This document shows, one piece after another, positions 52,104 through 62,653 of a stretch of DNA of 64,000 nt. A model generated the notes under the pieces. It searched no databases. It was not told where the DNA came from and saw nothing but the letters and a program-made list of their open reading frames with translations. This DNA is from Ardenticatena maritima (lineage in GTDB: Bacteria; Chloroflexota; Anaerolineae; Ardenticatenales; Ardenticatenaceae): the NCBI RefSeq assembly GCF_001306175.1, contig NZ_LGKN01000005.1, positions 434,001-498,000 on the forward strand. Reading direction: 5' to 3'. Positions within the stretch are counted from its first letter, which is position 1. Each line of letters opens with the position of its first letter. Made by a program: the position numbers and the translations under genes.

Positions 52104-52937
52104 ATGGACTTTTTCTCGCTTCTCTGGCTCTTCATCATTCTCTCTTCGTTGCAGCCCATGTTGCAGCAACGTATTTTGATGATGCAACGTATTAACAAGA
52201 TGCGTGAATTGGAACGCAAACGCAACAGCCGTGTGATTGCCATGATTCATCGCCAGGAAGCGTTGAGTTTTCTCGGCTTTCCGCTTGCGCGTTACATCAA
52301 CATTGATGATAGCGAGCAGGTGTTGCGCGCCATCAAGTTGACCGACGACGATGTGCCGATTGACTTCATCCTGCACACGCCGGGCGGGCTGGTGCTGGCG
52401 GCGGAGCAAATCGCCATGGCGTTGAAGAAGCACAAGGCGAAGGTGACGGTGTTTGTGCCGCACTATGCCATGTCCGGGGGGACGCTGATTGCCATGGCGG
52501 CGGATGAAATCGTCATGGATGAAAACGCGGTGTTGGGACCTGTTGACCCGCAGTTGGGGCAATTCCCCGCCGCGAGCATTCTCAAAGTGGTGGAAGAAAA
52601 GCCGATAGCCGAGATTGACGACCAAACGCTCATCATGGCGGACGTCTCGCGCAAGGCGATTCAGCAGGTGACGCGGACGGTGGAAACGATTTTGAAGGAC
52701 AAAATGCCGCCGGAACGCGCCGCGGAGGTCGCGCGCATTATGGCGACCGGCACTTGGACGCACGATTATCCGATCATGGTGGATGAAGCGCGCGAGTTGG
52801 GGTTGCCGGTTTCCACGGAGATGCCGCAAGAAGTGTACGAACTGATGGCGCTCTACCCGCAACCACAGCAACAACGCCCGTCCGTGCAGTACATTCCCGC
52901 TCCGTATGAGCGCCGCAATGGGGCGCAAACGCGCTGA
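52104..52937 (+). CDS. SDH-family ClpP-fold serine protease, membrane anchored
   Basis: A 277-residue protein of the SDH_sah group (Clp-fold serine proteinase, similar to SppA). One N-terminal helix (FFSLLWLFIILSSLQPML) anchors it. The Clp fold has VPIDFILHTPGGLVLAAEQIAMAL, the nucleophile Ser in YAMSGGTLIAMAADEIVMDENAVLGPVDPQLG, and Lys in a later helix (SRKAIQQV) as possible general base. AAGGAGG lies five bases before ATG 52104. It is encoded between the two rhomboids, which suggests linked processing of membrane proteins. Confidence 0.88.
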   Translation: MDFFSLLWLFIILSSLQPMLQQRILMMQRINKMRELERKRNSRVIAMIHRQEALSFLGFPLARYINIDDSEQVLRAIKLTDDDVPIDFILHTPGGLVLAAEQIAMALKKHKAKVTVFVPHYAMSGGTLIAMAADEIVMDENAVLGPVDPQLGQFPAASILKVVEEKPIAEIDDQTLIMADVSRKAIQQVTRTVETILKDKMPPERAAEVARIMATGTWTHDYPIMVDEARELGLPVSTEMPQEVYELMALYPQPQQQRPSVQYIPAPYERRNGAQTR

Positions 52938-53037
52938 GCAGCCGAAACTGCACGTGTTGCCCATGCTCTGACGGGCACCGACGCCAAGCCTGGCGAATCA
53001 GCACTTCATCCACACGCAACCAGGCGAGGAAGAATGC

Positions 53038-53721
53038 ATGATTCCGTTATTCGATAACAACCCGTCGCGCCGTACCCCTTGGGTCAACTATACGCTTATC
53101 TTGCTGAATGTCCTCGTGTTTGTGTGGGAATTCAGGTTGGGGGCGGCGTTAGAGCCAACGATTCGCCAGTTTGGGTTGGTACCGGCGCATTTCTGGCGCG
53201 AAACCGGCATGGTGCGCTGGTTGCCGGTGCTCACCAGCATGTTTTTGCATGGCGGGACGGTTCACCTGTTGAGCAATGTGCTGGCGTTGTGGTTTTTTGG
53301 GGGCAGTGTCGAAGACCGCCTGGGGCACCTGCGCTATCTGCTTTTCTATTTGCTCTGTGGGGTTGAGGCGGCGTTGGCGCATCTCTATCTCAACCCCACC
53401 AGTTCAATTCCCACGGTGGGCGCCAACGGTGCTATCTCGGGGGTGTTGGCGGCTTATTTGATCATGTTCCCCAGAGCGCTGGTCTATACGCTGATACCGC
53501 TGCTCATCTGGGTTGAAGTGGTAGGTATTCCCGCCGTCATTTATTTTGGCGTGTGGTTTCTTTCGCAATTTTTCAACGACTTTTTTGCGCTTTCGGCGGA
53601 CACCTTGCAAGCGCGTGGCGGCGTTGCCTGGTGGGCGCACGTAGGCGGTTTTGGAACAGGCATCGTGTTGGTCTGGTTCTTCCGCTACATGTCTCAGTGG
53701 CGCAATGCCGAAGGGGATTAG
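53038..53721 (+). CDS. Rhomboid paralogue with Ser to Asn at the catalytic site (pseudo-rhomboid)
   Basis: A 227-residue protein highly similar to the rhomboid at 51379, including the leader before its ATG (GCAACCAGGCGAGGA). The helices and WWAHVGGF His are kept, but the catalytic motif reads GANGAISGV: codon 130 is AAC (53425-53427) where the first copy has AGC. Proteolysis is therefore not expected; it may act as an iRhom-like binding protein. It follows the SDH gene by 100 bp. Confidence 0.88.
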   Translation: MIPLFDNNPSRRTPWVNYTLILLNVLVFVWEFRLGAALEPTIRQFGLVPAHFWRETGMVRWLPVLTSMFLHGGTVHLLSNVLALWFFGGSVEDRLGHLRYLLFYLLCGVEAALAHLYLNPTSSIPTVGANGAISGVLAAYLIMFPRALVYTLIPLLIWVEVVGIPAVIYFGVWFLSQFFNDFFALSADTLQARGGVAWWAHVGGFGTGIVLVWFFRYMSQWRNAEGD

Positions 53722-53726
53722 CCCTG

Positions 53727-53800
53727 GAACAACAAGAAAATATGCCTCACTTTTTCTCGATTTTCCGCTGACACACTGCATCAACATTTTTTCTTGCCAT
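53727..53800 (+). pseudogene. Remnant of a second SDH-protease gene
   Basis: After the pseudo-rhomboid, GAACAACAAG and ATATG echo the leader of the SDH gene. The bases that follow read FLDFPLTHCINIF, matching FLGFPLARYINID of the SDH protease (52270 region). The rest of the gene is absent. The [rhomboid + SDH] pair seems to have been duplicated, with the second SDH mostly deleted. The match is short and by eye; chance is possible. Confidence 0.45.
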
Positions 53801-53939
53801 TGCACTCGCACGTTCCCGCTACACAGAGCGAATACGCTACTCCAACGTGTGAAAACAACCCGCAACGCACTCGCTTCACAGCCAAAATCCAATAACTTTC
53901 TAACAAAATGTTGCGGAAATTCCAACATGTTTGGGCGAT

Positions 53940-53961
53940 AGTCTGGTGCAGATACCAGACT
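53940..53961 (+). promoter_or_regulatory. Palindromic leader element before clpB
   Basis: AGTCTGGT-GCAGAT-ACCAGACT is a perfect 8-bp inverted repeat 30 bp before the clpB ATG. It could be an RNA hairpin or a protein operator for heat-shock control. The CIRCE element is absent. The rest of 53800-53991 is AT-rich, with no clear gene. Confidence 0.5.
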
Positions 53962-53991
53962 GTTTAGGTGAGAGAACGAGAGGAGGTTTCT

Positions 53992-56619
53992 ATGAACCTG
54001 AATGAATTTACCGAAAAAGCACAAGAGGCAATTCTACGAGCCCAATCGCTCGCTGTGGAATACGGGCACCCCGAAATTCAGCCCGAACATGTGTTGTACG
54101 CCTTGCTGGAGCAGGATGAAGGCGTTGTGCCGCGCGTGTTGCAGCGGCTGAACATTGACGTGCGCGCCATGCGTGCCGCGGTCAAAGACGCGCTGGAAAA
54201 AATGCCGCGCGTGAGCGGCGGCGCTGGGCAACCGCTGGTGAGCCAGCGCTTGCGCCGTGTGGTGGAAAAGGCGCAGGAAGCCCGCCGCCAATTCAACGAT
54301 GATTATCTCAGCACGGAGCACTTCTTGCTGGGGATTATCCGCGCGGCGGGGGGCGCGGCTGACCGCATTTTGCGCACCTACAACGTGGAAGAAAACGCCG
54401 TCATGGCGGCATTGCAGCAAATTCGTGGGTCGCAACGTGTCACATCGCAAAACCCCGAAGCGACCTACGAAGCGCTCAAACAGTATGGACGCGACCTGAC
54501 CGAACTGGCACGCCAGGGCAAACTCGACCCCGTTATCGGGCGTGATGAGGAGATTCGGCGTGTCATCCAGATTTTGAGCCGCCGCACCAAGAACAACCCC
54601 GTGCTTATTGGTGAGCCGGGCGTCGGGAAGACGGCGATTGTGGAAGGCTTGGCGCAACGCATTGTCAACGGCGACGTGCCCGAAAACCTGAAGAACAAGC
54701 GCATTGTGGCGCTGGACATGGGTGCGTTGCTGGCAGGCGCCAAGTACCGCGGTGAGTTTGAAGAACGCTTGAAAGCGGTCTTGAAGGAAGTCGAAGAATC
54801 CGAAGGGGACATCATCCTCTTCATTGACGAGTTGCACACGGTCGTGGGGGCTGGCGCCGCCGAAGGGGCTGTGGACGCGGCGAACATGCTCAAGCCCATG
54901 CTGGCGCGTGGTGAACTGCGCGTCATCGGCGCGACCACGCTGGACGAGTACCGCAAGTACATTGAAAAGGACGCCGCGCTCGAACGGCGCTTCCAGCCCG
55001 TCTTTGTGGGTGAACCGTCCGTTGAGGACACCATTTCGATTCTGCGTGGTCTGAAAGAGCGCTACGAAGTGCACCACGGTGTACGCATCACCGACCCGGC
55101 GGTGATTGCGGCGGCGACCCTGTCCAACCGCTACATCACCGACCGCTACTTGCCCGACAAGGCGATTGACCTGTTGGACGAAGCGGCCAGTCGGCTGAAG
55201 ATGGAAATCACCAGCAAGCCGGCGGAACTGGACGAACTGGACCGCCGCATCATGCAGCTGGAAATTGAGCGTGAGGCGCTGAAACAGGAAAAAGACCCGG
55301 CGTCGAAAGAGCGCTTGAAGAAGCTCGAACAAGAATTGGCGGACTTGCAAGAACGCCGCAATGCGTTGGCGGCGCGCTGGGAAGCCGAGCGCCAGGTCAT
55401 TGATGAATTGCGCAACATCAAGGAAGAAATCGAGCAGACCAAGATTGCCATTGAGCAGGCTGAACGCCGCGCCGACCTGGAAGAAGCGGCCCGCTTGCGC
55501 TACGGCAAACTGCGCGAGCTGGAACAGAAATTAGCCGCGCAAGAGCAGAAACTGGCCGAAATGCAGAAAGAGGGCGCGCTCTTGCGTGAAGAAGTGACGC
55601 CCGAAGAAATCGCCGAGGTCGTCTCGGCGTGGACGGGTATCCCCGTCAGCAAGCTGATGGAAGGCGAAATCGAGAAGCTCTTGCATCTGGAAGAGCGCTT
55701 GCATGAGCGCGTCGTTGGTCAGGATGAGGCGGTGCGTGCCGTGGCGAACGCAATTCGCCGTGCGCGTGCCGGCTTGAAAGACCCGAACCGCCCAATCGGT
55801 TCGTTCCTCTTCCTCGGCCCGACCGGGGTTGGGAAGACCGAGCTGGCGCGTGCATTGGCCGAAGTGCTCTTCGATGATGAAGACGCCATGATTCGCATTG
55901 ACATGAGCGAATATCAAGAGCGGCACACGGTCGCCCGCCTGATTGGTGCGCCGCCCGGCTATGTCGGGTATGAAGAAGGCGGCCAGTTGACCGAAGCGGT
56001 GCGCCGACGCCCGTACAGCGTCATCCTGTTCGACGAAGTCGAAAAGGCGCACCCGGAAGTCTTCAACGTGTTGTTGCAAGTGCTCGACGATGGTCGCTTG
56101 ACCGACGGGCAAGGGCGCACGGTGGACTTCCGCAACACGGTCATCATCATGACATCGAACCTGGGGAGCCAGTACATCCAGGAACTGGTGCACGACGAAG
56201 AACGCATGCGCGAAGCCGTGATGGAAGTCCTGCGCCAGCACTTCCGGCCGGAATTCTTGAACCGTCTGGACGAAGTCATCATCTTCCGGCCGCTGACGAA
56301 GGAAGACTTGAAGCAGATTGTGGACATCCAGATCAAGCGGCTGGCGCGCCTGTTGGAGGATCGCCGTATGCAAATTCGCCTGACCGACCGCGCCAAAGAG
56401 CGCTTGGCCGAAGAGGGCTACGACCCGGTCTATGGTGCGCGTCCGTTGAAGCGCGTCATCCAGCGCCGTATCCAGGATAAACTGGCGATGGAGATTCTGG
56501 AAGGGCGCTTCATGGAAGGCGACATCATCGAAGTGGACTACGACGATGAATTGAACGAGTTCGTCTTCCGCAAGATTGGCAACGTGCAAGAGCAGGAAGC
56601 CGAAGCGGCGACGGCATAA
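53992..56619 (+). CDS. clpB: ATP-dependent disaggregase ClpB
   Basis: An 875-residue hexameric chaperone that, with DnaK, frees proteins from aggregates. An N-domain with two Clp repeats (about 1-145) precedes the first AAA+ module with [10 protein letters not shown]. The middle coiled coil follows (about 400-520, rich in Glu/Arg/Leu with [17 protein letters not shown]). The second AAA+ module has [50 protein letters not shown], and a C-terminal D2-small domain. The long coiled coil marks ClpB rather than ClpC. GAGGAGG lies five bases before ATG 53992. Confidence 0.97.
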   Translation: MNLNEFTEKAQEAILRAQSLAVEYGHPEIQPEHVLYALLEQDEGVVPRVLQRLNIDVRAMRAAVKDALEKMPRVSGGAGQPLVSQRLRRVVEKAQEARRQFNDDYLSTEHFLLGIIRAAGGAADRILRTYNVEENAVMAALQQIRGSQRVTSQNPEATYEALKQYGRDLTELARQGKLDPVIGRDEEIRRVIQILSRRTKNNPVLIGEPGVGKTAIVEGLAQRIVNGDVPENLKNKRIVALDMGALLAGAKYRGEFEERLKAVLKEVEESEGDIILFIDELHTVVGAGAAEGAVDAANMLKPMLARGELRVIGATTLDEYRKYIEKDAALERRFQPVFVGEPSVEDTISILRGLKERYEVHHGVRITDPAVIAAATLSNRYITDRYLPDKAIDLLDEAASRLKMEITSKPAELDELDRRIMQLEIEREALKQEKDPASKERLKKLEQELADLQERRNALAARWEAERQVIDELRNIKEEIEQTKIAIEQAERRADLEEAARLRYGKLRELEQKLAAQEQKLAEMQKEGALLREEVTPEEIAEVVSAWTGIPVSKLMEGEIEKLLHLEERLHERVVGQDEAVRAVANAIRRARAGLKDPNRPIGSFLFLGPTGVGKTELARALAEVLFDDEDAMIRIDMSEYQERHTVARLIGAPPGYVGYEEGGQLTEAVRRRPYSVILFDEVEKAHPEVFNVLLQVLDDGRLTDGQGRTVDFRNTVIIMTSNLGSQYIQELVHDEERMREAVMEVLRQHFRPEFLNRLDEVIIFRPLTKEDLKQIVDIQIKRLARLLEDRRMQIRLTDRAKERLAEEGYDPVYGARPLKRVIQRRIQDKLAMEILEGRFMEGDIIEVDYDDELNEFVFRKIGNVQEQEAEAATA

Positions 56620-56629
56620 TCTCGCCCAA

Positions 56630-56660
56630 GGGTGGTGGGGCGGTAGACGCCCCGCCACCC
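56630..56660 (+). other. Strong hairpin between clpB and the histone-fold gene
   Basis: GGGTGGTGGGGCG pairs with CGCCCCGCCACCC over 13 bp (one T-G pair) around loop GTAGA. No T-run follows, so it may stabilise the clpB RNA or modestly terminate; the DUF1931 gene starts 40 bp on. Confidence 0.5.
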
Positions 56661-56700
56661 GATTCACACCCCAAATTTTCATTGACAGGAGGAGGAAACA

Positions 56701-57153
56701 ATGAGTGCAGTCATCGGCGCCAAACGTCTGGAAGAATTGCTTCGCCGTGTTGCCGGCTTGAACGTGGACAAGAACGACATCAAGCGCCTGACCGACCTGG
56801 TGGGGCGCAAGTTGAATGATTTGCTCGTGGTGGGTGTGCGCAATGCGTCCTACAACGGGCGCGATATTGTGATGGAGCCTGATTTGCCCATCACCAAGGG
56901 GTTGCAGGAAAGCCTGCGCCAATTCCGCGAACTGGAAGAAGAAATCGAATTGCAGCCGATTCTCGACCACCTGGCGACCTATCCCCCGCTTGAGCGCGAG
57001 TTGAGCGAAGACGTTGTCAACATGTTGCCCGACCTGGTGGGGACGTTGATTTTGGTGGCGGCGCGTTTGATGAAGACGATTGATCCGGATATTGTCAACC
57101 CCGACACGGAAATGTGGGAACGTGTTGAGCAAGCAATGGATTTGACGCTCTAA
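56701..57153 (+). CDS. DUF1931 double-histone-fold protein
   Basis: A 150-residue protein of the DUF1931 family (similar to structures from Aquifex and Thermus, which show a histone fold twice in one chain). Signatures: IGAKRLEELLRRVAGLNVDKNDIKRLTDLVGRKLNDLLVVGVRNASYNGRDIVMEPDLPITKGLQESLRQF in the first half and LVGTLILVAARLMKTIDPDIVNP in the second. DNA binding is expected from the fold but unproven. GGAGGAGG lies before the ATG. It lies 81 bp after clpB and ends at its own terminator. Confidence 0.9.
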   Translation: MSAVIGAKRLEELLRRVAGLNVDKNDIKRLTDLVGRKLNDLLVVGVRNASYNGRDIVMEPDLPITKGLQESLRQFRELEEEIELQPILDHLATYPPLERELSEDVVNMLPDLVGTLILVAARLMKTIDPDIVNPDTEMWERVEQAMDLTL

Positions 57154-57171
57154 TACGCTCTGACGCCCACC

Positions 57172-57204
57172 AACGCGGCACGCACTGTGTGCCGCGTTTT
57201 TTGT
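57172..57204 (+). terminator. Rho-independent terminator after the DUF1931 gene
   Basis: AACGCGGCAC / GTGCCGCGTT stem, loop GCACTGT, then T4 and a short G/T tail. Confidence 0.9.
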
Positions 57205-57222
57205 TTGCCCTGCATGGGGGAG

Positions 57223-57250
57223 TTGCTCTTGCGCCCAATCACGCCATAAT
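57223..57250 (+). promoter_or_regulatory. Candidate promoter for the lipoprotein-rdgB operon
   Basis: TTGCTC (57223-57228), 16-bp spacer and CATAAT (57245-57250), 41 bp before ATG 57292. Confidence 0.5.
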
Positions 57251-57291
57251 ACGCGCCGCTTGAAACATGTTCCACAAGGGGGAAAGCGCCA

Positions 57292-58314
57292 ATGACCACG
57301 TTCAGACGACCATTTGCCGCATTCGTTGGTGTTGGGCTTGTGTGGATACTTCTGTTTGTGTCGGCGTGCGCATCTGCGCGTTCCGGTCCATCCACGACAC
57401 CATCCGCAACGCCCACCACACCGCCGCATGCCGCCGAACCGGCGGGGATGACGGTGGCGCCGTGGCTGACCTTGCAAGAGTGGCGCGCTACCGTTGATGG
57501 AACGCCAGCCGATGTGCCTGTGCTGTTGCGCCCAGCCGCCACGCTTGACATTGACCTCGTGTGGCGCGTGGAAACACCCCCACAGGGGGCGTATCAGGTG
57601 CAGGCGCAGTTGCGCCATGTGTTGGGGCGGGAGGTGTTTCAGGCGGAAATCCCGCTGGCGGTTGAGGAAGTCCACGATGGCGTGGTTCAGCAACGCATCA
57701 CCTTTGCCTTACCTGAAAAACTCCCCGAAGGGGCGTACACGCTTGTGCTGATGGTCTTCCGCGCGACCTCGCCCAGCGCCGCCGTGTTGCCCGTGGGGAC
57801 AGCCCTCACCATCCCGCGCTTCAAAGTCCCGCTCGACCAGGCGGAAGACATACCGCCCGCCGGCGAACCATTGGCGCGCTTCGGCGACGCTGTGACGCTG
57901 GTGGGATTGGACGCTCCCGAAGAAGCGCGCGTCTTTGATTCGGTGGTGGTGCGAGCGCGCTGGCAAGTGGAACAGCCTCTCGCCGCCGATTGGACGGGCG
58001 TGCTCTCGCTCGTGGGACCCTGCCAGGACGCCGCATGTGCAGCGCCTACCGTCACCGAGATTGAAGAGCGCCCCTTGCGCGGCTTATACCCGACGACAGT
58101 CTGGACGCCCGGTGAAAGTGTGGTGACCACCATGCAGGTTGCCGTGCCGCCGATTGCCGTTGCAGGTGAGTACCAACTGCGTTTCTTCTGGCGCGAAACC
58201 GAATCGAACAAACGCATCACAGCGGAAGCCCTGACAGCAACGGTTGAGATTGAAGACGGTGTGCTGCGCTTGCCGTTGCGTGTCCTGGGTGAAGAATCCG
58301 AGGAATCACAATGA
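57292..58314 (+). CDS. Secreted lipoprotein, unknown function
   Basis: A 340-residue lipoprotein precursor. The signal ends WILLFVSACAS (lipobox Cys about residue 26), followed by a Thr/Pro/Ser linker. The mature part is beta-rich with Ig-like phrases (TLDIDLVWRVETPPQGAYQVQAQL, VRARWQVEQPLAADWTGVLSLVGP, GEYQLRFFWRE). Such folds resemble the C-terminal domains of the GT39 protein at 10393, but no enzyme motif is visible. Its stop overlaps the rdgB start by ATGA. Confidence 0.8.
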   Translation: MTTFRRPFAAFVGVGLVWILLFVSACASARSGPSTTPSATPTTPPHAAEPAGMTVAPWLTLQEWRATVDGTPADVPVLLRPAATLDIDLVWRVETPPQGAYQVQAQLRHVLGREVFQAEIPLAVEEVHDGVVQQRITFALPEKLPEGAYTLVLMVFRATSPSAAVLPVGTALTIPRFKVPLDQAEDIPPAGEPLARFGDAVTLVGLDAPEEARVFDSVVVRARWQVEQPLAADWTGVLSLVGPCQDAACAAPTVTEIEERPLRGLYPTTVWTPGESVVTTMQVAVPPIAVAGEYQLRFFWRETESNKRITAEALTATVEIEDGVLRLPLRVLGEESEESQ

Positions 58315-58925
58315 GCCAACCGGATCTGCTGATTGCGACCACAAACGCCGGCAAATTGCGCGAATATCGCGCAGCCTTCGAGGCGTTGCCGGTGCGTCTG
58401 CTCAGCCTGCATGATGTGGGCCTGGCAACCATGGATGTGGAAGAGACAGGCACAACGTTTGAAGAAAACGCGCGCCTGAAAGCCGTCGCCTACGGTGAAG
58501 CGAGTGGGTTGCCCGTGATTGCCGAAGACGCCGGCTTGGAAGTGGACGCCCTCGACGGCTTCCCCGGTGTTTACAGCGCCCGTTGGGCGGGCGCGGTCTC
58601 GGCGGCGGAGCGCAACGAAGCGTTGCTGGCGCGCCTGGCGCATGTACCGTGGCCGCAGCGCACGGCGCGCTTTGTAGCGGTGGCGGTGTTGCGGCTCCCA
58701 GACGGCGATTGTTGGAGCGCGCGCGGTGAAGTGGAAGGGCGCATTCTCTTCGCGCCGCGTGGGGAAGGGGGCTTTGGCTACGACCCCATTTTCTACGTCC
58801 CCGAAAAGGGGCGCTCGATGGCCGAGTTATCGCGTGAGGAAAAGAATGCACTCAGCCATCGGGGACGTGCGGCGCGCGCCTTGCGTGATGTCATCCTGCA
58901 ATTGGTGGAGGCGGGGCGTTTGTAA
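58311..58925 (+). CDS. rdgB: RdgB/HAM1-type non-canonical purine NTP pyrophosphatase
   Basis: A 204-residue enzyme that hydrolyses dITP, ITP and XTP to the monophosphates, keeping damaged purines out of DNA and RNA. ATTNAGKLREY at residue 8 is the substrate loop, and SGLPVIAEDAGLEVDALDGFPGVYSARWAG (about 63-92) contains the metal-binding Asp. GEGGFGYDPIFYVPEKGRSMAELSREEKNALSHRGRAARAL is the C-terminal signature. Coupled to the upstream lipoprotein gene. Confidence 0.95.
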   Translation: MSQPDLLIATTNAGKLREYRAAFEALPVRLLSLHDVGLATMDVEETGTTFEENARLKAVAYGEASGLPVIAEDAGLEVDALDGFPGVYSARWAGAVSAAERNEALLARLAHVPWPQRTARFVAVAVLRLPDGDCWSARGEVEGRILFAPRGEGGFGYDPIFYVPEKGRSMAELSREEKNALSHRGRAARALRDVILQLVEAGRL

Positions 58926-58947
58926 GTCGCACACCGTGGGGAAAACA

Positions 58948-58986
58948 AAAGGTGCGCCGGCATCAAATGCGCGGCGCACCTTTTTT
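58948..58986. terminator. Bidirectional terminator between rdgB and maeB
   Basis: AAAGGTGCGCCG / CGGCGCACCTTT stem with a 12-base loop; T6 on the plus side and A4 (T4 on the minus strand) on the other. It serves the two convergent genes. Confidence 0.88.
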
Positions 58987-58998
58987 GTGTCTGGCGGA

Positions 58999-61275
<2,277 letters not shown>

Positions 61276-61447
61276 TGCAATTCCTCCTGAATTTGAGCAA
61301 ACACGTATCACCACGGACATTCAAAATGGTACGATACATAAAGCGGCGTGAGGTTGCTAGTCGCGAATGTCATGTGATCAATGGTCATTTGCCATAGACG
61401 GCTTGGCGGTGGTCTGCCCGCTTGGGCTGCAACGCCCCCTGATGCGC

Positions 61448-61475
61448 TTTTGCAAAAACACAAAACTGCCATAAT
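61448..61475 (+). promoter_or_regulatory. Candidate promoter for prs
   Basis: TTTTGC (61448-61453), 16-bp spacer and CATAAT (61470-61475) lie 51 bp upstream of TTG 61526. Confidence 0.35.
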
Positions 61476-61525
61476 CATGGTGAATGCAGGAACCAACAGG
61501 AGCGACCACCAGGGGAGGGAGAACC

Positions 61526-62470
61526 TTGTACGGCGAAATCAAAATCTACACCGGGACGGCGCATCCGGAGTTGGCGCATGAAATTTGTGATTACTTGAAG
61601 ATTCCGCTGAGCGGCGCGGATGTGTTCCAGTTTCCCAACGAGAACATCTTCGTCAAACTGCACCAGAGCGTGCGTGGGCAAGATGTGTTTTTGATTCAAC
61701 CGATGACGCGCCCAGTGAACAAAAACATCATGGAATTGCTCATCATGATTGACACGCTCAAGCGTGACTCCGCTGGGCGCATTACGGCGGTTATTCCCTA
61801 CTTCGCCTATGCGCGTTCGGACAAGAAAGACCAGCCGCGCGTGCCCATCACGGCCCGCTTGCTTGCCGATTTGATTGAAACTGCGGGCGCTGACCGCTAC
61901 CTGACGATTGACCTGCACGCGGGGCAAATTCAAGGCTTCTTCAAAATTCCGGGCGACGAATTGACGGCGTTCCACTTGCAGCGCGACTATCTTTTGCGCA
62001 AAGGGTTGGACAACATGGTCGTGGTCGCGCCGGACGTGGGCGCAACCAAGAAAGCCCGCAACCTTGCCGAAGCGCTCAACGCTCCGCTTGCCATTGTCGA
62101 AAAGCGCCGCGTGGGCAACGACCCCACAGCGCGGGCGCTCTCGCTCATTGGCGATGTGGAAGGCAAGAACGCCATCATCTTTGATGACGAGATTGATACC
62201 GCCGGGACGATGACGAACGCCATCCACTTCTTGAAGCAGGCGGGCGCAAAAGAGGTGTACGCGGTTGCCACGCACGGCATTCTTTCACCACCCGCCCTTG
62301 AACGCTTGCGCGAAGCCCCACTGACCGAACTCATCCTGACCAACACGGTCCCCATCCCGCCTGAAAAGCGCCTGCCCAACATGACCATTTTGAGCGTGGC
62401 ACCATTGTTGGGTGAAGTGATTCGCCGCATTCACTTTGGTATTTCGGTGGGGGCACTGTTCAACGAATAA
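61526..62470 (+). CDS. prs: Ribose-phosphate pyrophosphokinase (PRPP synthetase)
   Basis: A 314-residue enzyme making PRPP from ribose 5-phosphate and ATP for nucleotide, His and Trp synthesis. Motifs: NENIFVKLHQSVRGQDVFLIQPMTRPVN, PYFAYARSDKKDQPRVPITARL (ATP loop), DLHAGQIQGFF and the PRPP loop IIFDDEIDTAGTM (about residues 210-222). GGGGAGGGAGAACC directly before TTG 61526 argues for this start; ATG 61484 lacks a ribosome site. RpiA in the same window supplies its substrate. Confidence 0.94.
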   Translation: MYGEIKIYTGTAHPELAHEICDYLKIPLSGADVFQFPNENIFVKLHQSVRGQDVFLIQPMTRPVNKNIMELLIMIDTLKRDSAGRITAVIPYFAYARSDKKDQPRVPITARLLADLIETAGADRYLTIDLHAGQIQGFFKIPGDELTAFHLQRDYLLRKGLDNMVVVAPDVGATKKARNLAEALNAPLAIVEKRRVGNDPTARALSLIGDVEGKNAIIFDDEIDTAGTMTNAIHFLKQAGAKEVYAVATHGILSPPALERLREAPLTELILTNTVPIPPEKRLPNMTILSVAPLLGEVIRRIHFGISVGALFNE

Positions 62471-62501
62471 ACACACGCGCAAAAACAAGTAGCGCTTGCC
62501 G

Positions 62502-62528
62502 GGGTGGCCGAACAGAGGCCACCCTTTC
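62502..62528 (+). terminator. Terminator after prs
   Basis: GGGTGGCC / GGCCACCC stem with loop GAACAGA, then TTTCC. The T-run is short. Confidence 0.7.
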
Positions 62529-62532
62529 CGCT

Positions 62533-62565
62533 TTTGTAAAGAAATCTTAGCAGAACCTTTACAAA
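62533..62565 (+). promoter_or_regulatory. Candidate Pho box and inverted repeat upstream of pstS
   Basis: TTTGTAAAG and CTTTACAAA form a 9-bp inverted repeat with a 15-base spacer. Within it, CTTAGCA-GAAC-CTTTACA has the 7-4-7 layout of a Pho box, and TTAGCA/TTTACA repeat with an 11-bp period as in PhoP boxes. It lies about 90 bp before pstS, as expected for phosphate-starvation control; no phoB/phoR gene is in the window. Confidence 0.55.
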
Positions 62566-62653
62566 CGATTTTCGCACGTCTGCTACGCTCATCCTTGGGT
62601 GTCAAACGCCTCACGCCCAAACCAAAAACCATGGCAAGAAGGAGTGAGAAAGC

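Noticed and set aside
55531-57693. 720-residue minus-strand frame
   Set aside because: It is the complement of clpB and DUF1931, both certain genes; His/Gln/Arg-rich shadow composition.
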